From positions 1 to 64,000 of the forward strand of contig JACPHN010000018.1 of assembly GCA_016188575.1 (NCBI GenBank): a stretch of DNA of 64,000 nucleotides, read 5' to 3'. The DNA comes from Candidatus Schekmanbacteria bacterium. Lineage in GTDB: Bacteria > CSSED10-310 > JACPHN01. The notes under the pieces are model-generated. The model made no database searches and was not told the DNA's origin. It worked only from the letters and a program-made list of their open reading frames with translations. Both the position numbers and the translations under genes were made by a program. Below are positions 61,897-64,000 of this stretch, piece after piece. Every line of letters begins with the position of its first letter. The first letter of the stretch is position 1.

Positions 61897-64000
61897 ATGA
61901 ACGATCGCTCGCAGTCAACTACGACAAAGCAGGCCGGGCTCATTCCGGTCACTCTGCACCTGCTTGCGGGAGGTGAGCGGGGCGGCTTTCTGTCGAGTTT
62001 CTCCGCAGGCCAGGATCGGCTGCTCCTGATTCCGGCCGACGCCGGTGATGTTGCCGGCGGCGACATTGGGATCGGCGATGTGATTCCTGTGCCGAGCCTC
62101 GCGTACGTCGCTTTTTGCAAGGGTAGCGATGCGCAGGCGCAGGAGCCCGACCGGGGGAGTCTCGTCCCCGTGCGCGTGCAGGTCCAGACTGGCGAGGGCA
62201 TCCTGGTCATCGCCAGCGTCACCGCGCTCGAGCATCCCATCGGGTTCTTCGGCTTTCCGGTCGATCTGGACGGGCCCGACCAGGGGTACTTCTTTTACCA
62301 GCACGGAATCCGCTTCAAGCAGCCCTTGGACGGCAGCGGGGTCACGCTCACAGAGCAGGAGATCATCGATCACCTCGACTTCGGCGGCGAGCTCGGCAGC
62401 GAGGCCCCGCAACCACCGGTAACCGAAGATCCGCTGGCCGCAAAGCGCCGGCATCGGCGCCGCTTGGGGCAGGTGCTCGCGGCGGAGGGCTGGTGCTCGA
62501 TAGAGGAAGTCGAGGCGGCTCTGGCCATCCAGGCCGCAAATCGCGAGAAGAAGCTCGGGCAGGTGCTGGTGGAGATGGGTGTCCTGAGCGAGCTGGAGGT
62601 CACCAGGGCGCTCGGATCCACCTTCGACCTTCCGGTAATCAATCTCGACGAGTTTCCCTTCGATCCGGCGGCGCTCTACGCGGTTCCTCAGGACTTGATC
62701 AAACAGCACCGGTTCTTGCCCGTAAGCATGGATGACAAGACCGTCAGTGTCGTGATCGATGACCCACTCGGCGCCACGTTCTACGACACCCTGCGGTTCG
62801 CGACCAAGCGCACGGTGGTCGTGTACGTCGCTCCGCCGACGCAACTGCAGCAGTATCTCGAGACCTCGCTGATGCTGATCAGCGCCGTAGCCGCCGGCGA
62901 CGCTCTCAAGAGCCGGGCGGCGGACGAAGTCGCGGTCGGATCCGAGAGCATTCGGCAGATCATGGAGGATCTGGAGCACGAGTTCGGGGGTCTCGATGAG
63001 GCAGCCAGCCGCGCCAAGGCCGAAATCAATGATGTCAACTCCAACATCGTCCGCCTGGCCGATCAGATCATCGTGGACGCGCAGGAGCGCGGGGCATCGG
63101 ATATTCACATCGAGCCGCGCGGCGACTTCCGGCCGTGCCGCGTGCGATTTCGCATAGATGGGTCGTGCGTCCCCTATCTGAACGCCCCGCCGCCGCTTCG
63201 CTTTGCGCTGGTGCAGCGGTTCAAGATCATGGCGAAGCTCGACATTTCCGAGAAGCGCGTTCCGCAGGATGGAAAGATTCGCTACACGGGCCCAAAAGGC
63301 GCTCAGGAGCTCCGCGTTGCGACCATTCCCACCGTCGGTGACAACGAAGACGTTATCATGCGGTTGCTCGGGAGCTCCAAACCGCTCCCATTGCACGAGA
63401 TGGGGTTCAGCAGGCGCAACCTCGAGGGCTTCAAGTCCATCATCAGCAAGCCGTACGGCATCGTCTTGGTGGTGGGACCGACGGGATCCGGAAAGACCAC
63501 CACGCTGCATTCAGCGCTTGGGTTCATCAATACGCCGCACCGCAAGATTTGGACCGCAGAGGACCCCGTGGAAATCACCCAATTGGGGCTGCGGCAGCTC
63601 CAGGTGCAGCCCAAGATCGGCTTGACTTTTGCGCGTGCCATGCGGGCGTTTCTGCGCGCCGACCCAGACGTGATCATGGTGGGCGAAATGCGCGACATGG
63701 AGACGGCGTCCACCGCGATCGAGGCGTCGCTGACCGGCCATCTGGTGCTTTCGACGCTGCACACCAACACCGCGCCCGAGACGGTGACGCGACTGCTCGA
63801 TATGGGACTCGACCCCTTCAACTTCTCTGACGCGCTGCTCGGCGTGTTGGCACAGCGGCTGGTGAAGCGGCTTTGCGGCACGTGCAAGAAGCAGTATCGG
63901 CCCGACGTCAAGGAAATCGACACCTTGCTGACCGCCAATGGATCCCAGGAGTGGCCGGTGGATACTGGCAGTGGTAGGCCTCAACTGTGGCGCGCGGTGG
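61897..64000 (+). CDS. Type II secretion/type IV pilus assembly ATPase (GspE/PilB-like), 3' truncated by window edge
   Basis: 701 complete codons read without a stop from the ATG at 61897. A beta-rich N-terminal domain (about 10-145) is followed by a MshEN/T2SSE-N domain (about 185-330, RRLGQVLAAEG...KLGQVLVEMGVL). The motor domain has Walker A GPTGSGKTTT (Lys-533), an Asp box, Walker B DPDVIMVGEMRD (about 588) and His box TGHLVLSTLHTN. CGTCKKQYRP near the edge is half of the zinc-binding C-M region. It powers pilus extension or type II secretion at the inner membrane; which of the two cannot be told here. MshEN domains often bind c-di-GMP. Confidence 0.92.
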   Translation, partial: MNDRSQSTTTKQAGLIPVTLHLLAGGERGGFLSSFSAGQDRLLLIPADAGDVAGGDIGIGDVIPVPSLAYVAFCKGSDAQAQEPDRGSLVPVRVQVQTGEGILVIASVTALEHPIGFFGFPVDLDGPDQGYFFYQHGIRFKQPLDGSGVTLTEQEIIDHLDFGGELGSEAPQPPVTEDPLAAKRRHRRRLGQVLAAEGWCSIEEVEAALAIQAANREKKLGQVLVEMGVLSELEVTRALGSTFDLPVINLDEFPFDPAALYAVPQDLIKQHRFLPVSMDDKTVSVVIDDPLGATFYDTLRFATKRTVVVYVAPPTQLQQYLETSLMLISAVAAGDALKSRAADEVAVGSESIRQIMEDLEHEFGGLDEAASRAKAEINDVNSNIVRLADQIIVDAQERGASDIHIEPRGDFRPCRVRFRIDGSCVPYLNAPPPLRFALVQRFKIMAKLDISEKRVPQDGKIRYTGPKGAQELRVATIPTVGDNEDVIMRLLGSSKPLPLHEMGFSRRNLEGFKSIISKPYGIVLVVGPTGSGKTTTLHSALGFINTPHRKIWTAEDPVEITQLGLRQLQVQPKIGLTFARAMRAFLRADPDVIMVGEMRDMETASTAIEASLTGHLVLSTLHTNTAPETVTRLLDMGLDPFNFSDALLGVLAQRLVKRLCGTCKKQYRPDVKEIDTLLTANGSQEWPVDTGSGRPQLWRAV

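Noticed and set aside
61915-63510. 531-codon minus-strand frame
   Set aside because: It is antisense to the GspE/PilB-like ATPase, which is open through the window edge and has every expected motif.

Overview
This is a GC-rich chromosomal segment, densely coded on both strands, from a Gram-negative-type bacterium. Four features point to an uncultivated deltaproteobacterial-type lineage (Binatota, Myxococcota or Desulfobacterota-like). They are an Rnf operon, an F0 operon (atpZ-I-B-E) separated from the F1 genes, many secreted proteins with Thr/Pro linkers and C-terminal hydrophobic-plus-arginine tails, and a MshEN-type pilus/secretion ATPase. The lineage is inferred: no rRNA is present. No CRISPR array, phage or intact insertion sequence was seen.

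Layout. 1-12.6 kb: accessory secreted proteins (Asp-box propeller, possible hydrolase, PEBP-like protein), an ABC exporter, a BBE-type flavin oxidase and a frameshifted gene. 12.8-15 kb: a DgcA/DgcN-like pair for N-acetyl-D-glutamate metabolism. 15-19 kb: a broken GH44 glycosidase facing a steroid-reductase-like protein plus an NAD-dependent epimerase. 19.1-23.4 kb: tRNA-Lys, an ATP-cone/uridine-kinase-like fusion, a DUF4124 protein and a large membrane permease. 23.4-26.2 kb: F0 ATP synthase genes ending in an RpiB-like protein that lacks the usual cysteine. 26.6-34.7 kb: second propeller, thioesterase, inositol-phosphatase-family protein, DUF2804 protein, uvrC. 34.7-37.2 kb: a degraded patch with gene remnants and a two-gene unit of unknown function behind a strong promoter. 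37.3-44.3 kb: pepA, an SDR reductase, a secreted NPP1-like protein, an alpha/beta hydrolase, and the thrC-DUF423-thioesterase operon.

44.4-54.4 kb: the most interesting block. It is one tightly overlapping operon with the order rnfB, a 1444-residue degenerate pyruvate:ferredoxin-oxidoreductase-like iron-sulfur protein, rnfC, rnfD, rnfG, rnfE, rnfA, and a small NqrM-like cysteine protein. The giant protein keeps two 4Fe-4S motifs but shows none of the thiamine-diphosphate motifs of real PFORs. It may be an electron-input or scaffold subunit of a modified Rnf complex. 54.4-64 kb: secreted proteins, a MaoC-type hotdog pair, a lipoprotein, an RNase HII-like protein, an Asp-box protein, and a type II secretion/type IV pilus ATPase that runs off the end.

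A family of intergenic palindromic repeats links otherwise unrelated loci at about 1.4, 21.5, 26.5, 31.1 and 57.4 kb. Several genes are visibly broken or are remnants (6.3, 15-17, 26.4, 37.0 and 55.2 kb), which indicates active gene decay or, in two cases, possible assembly errors.
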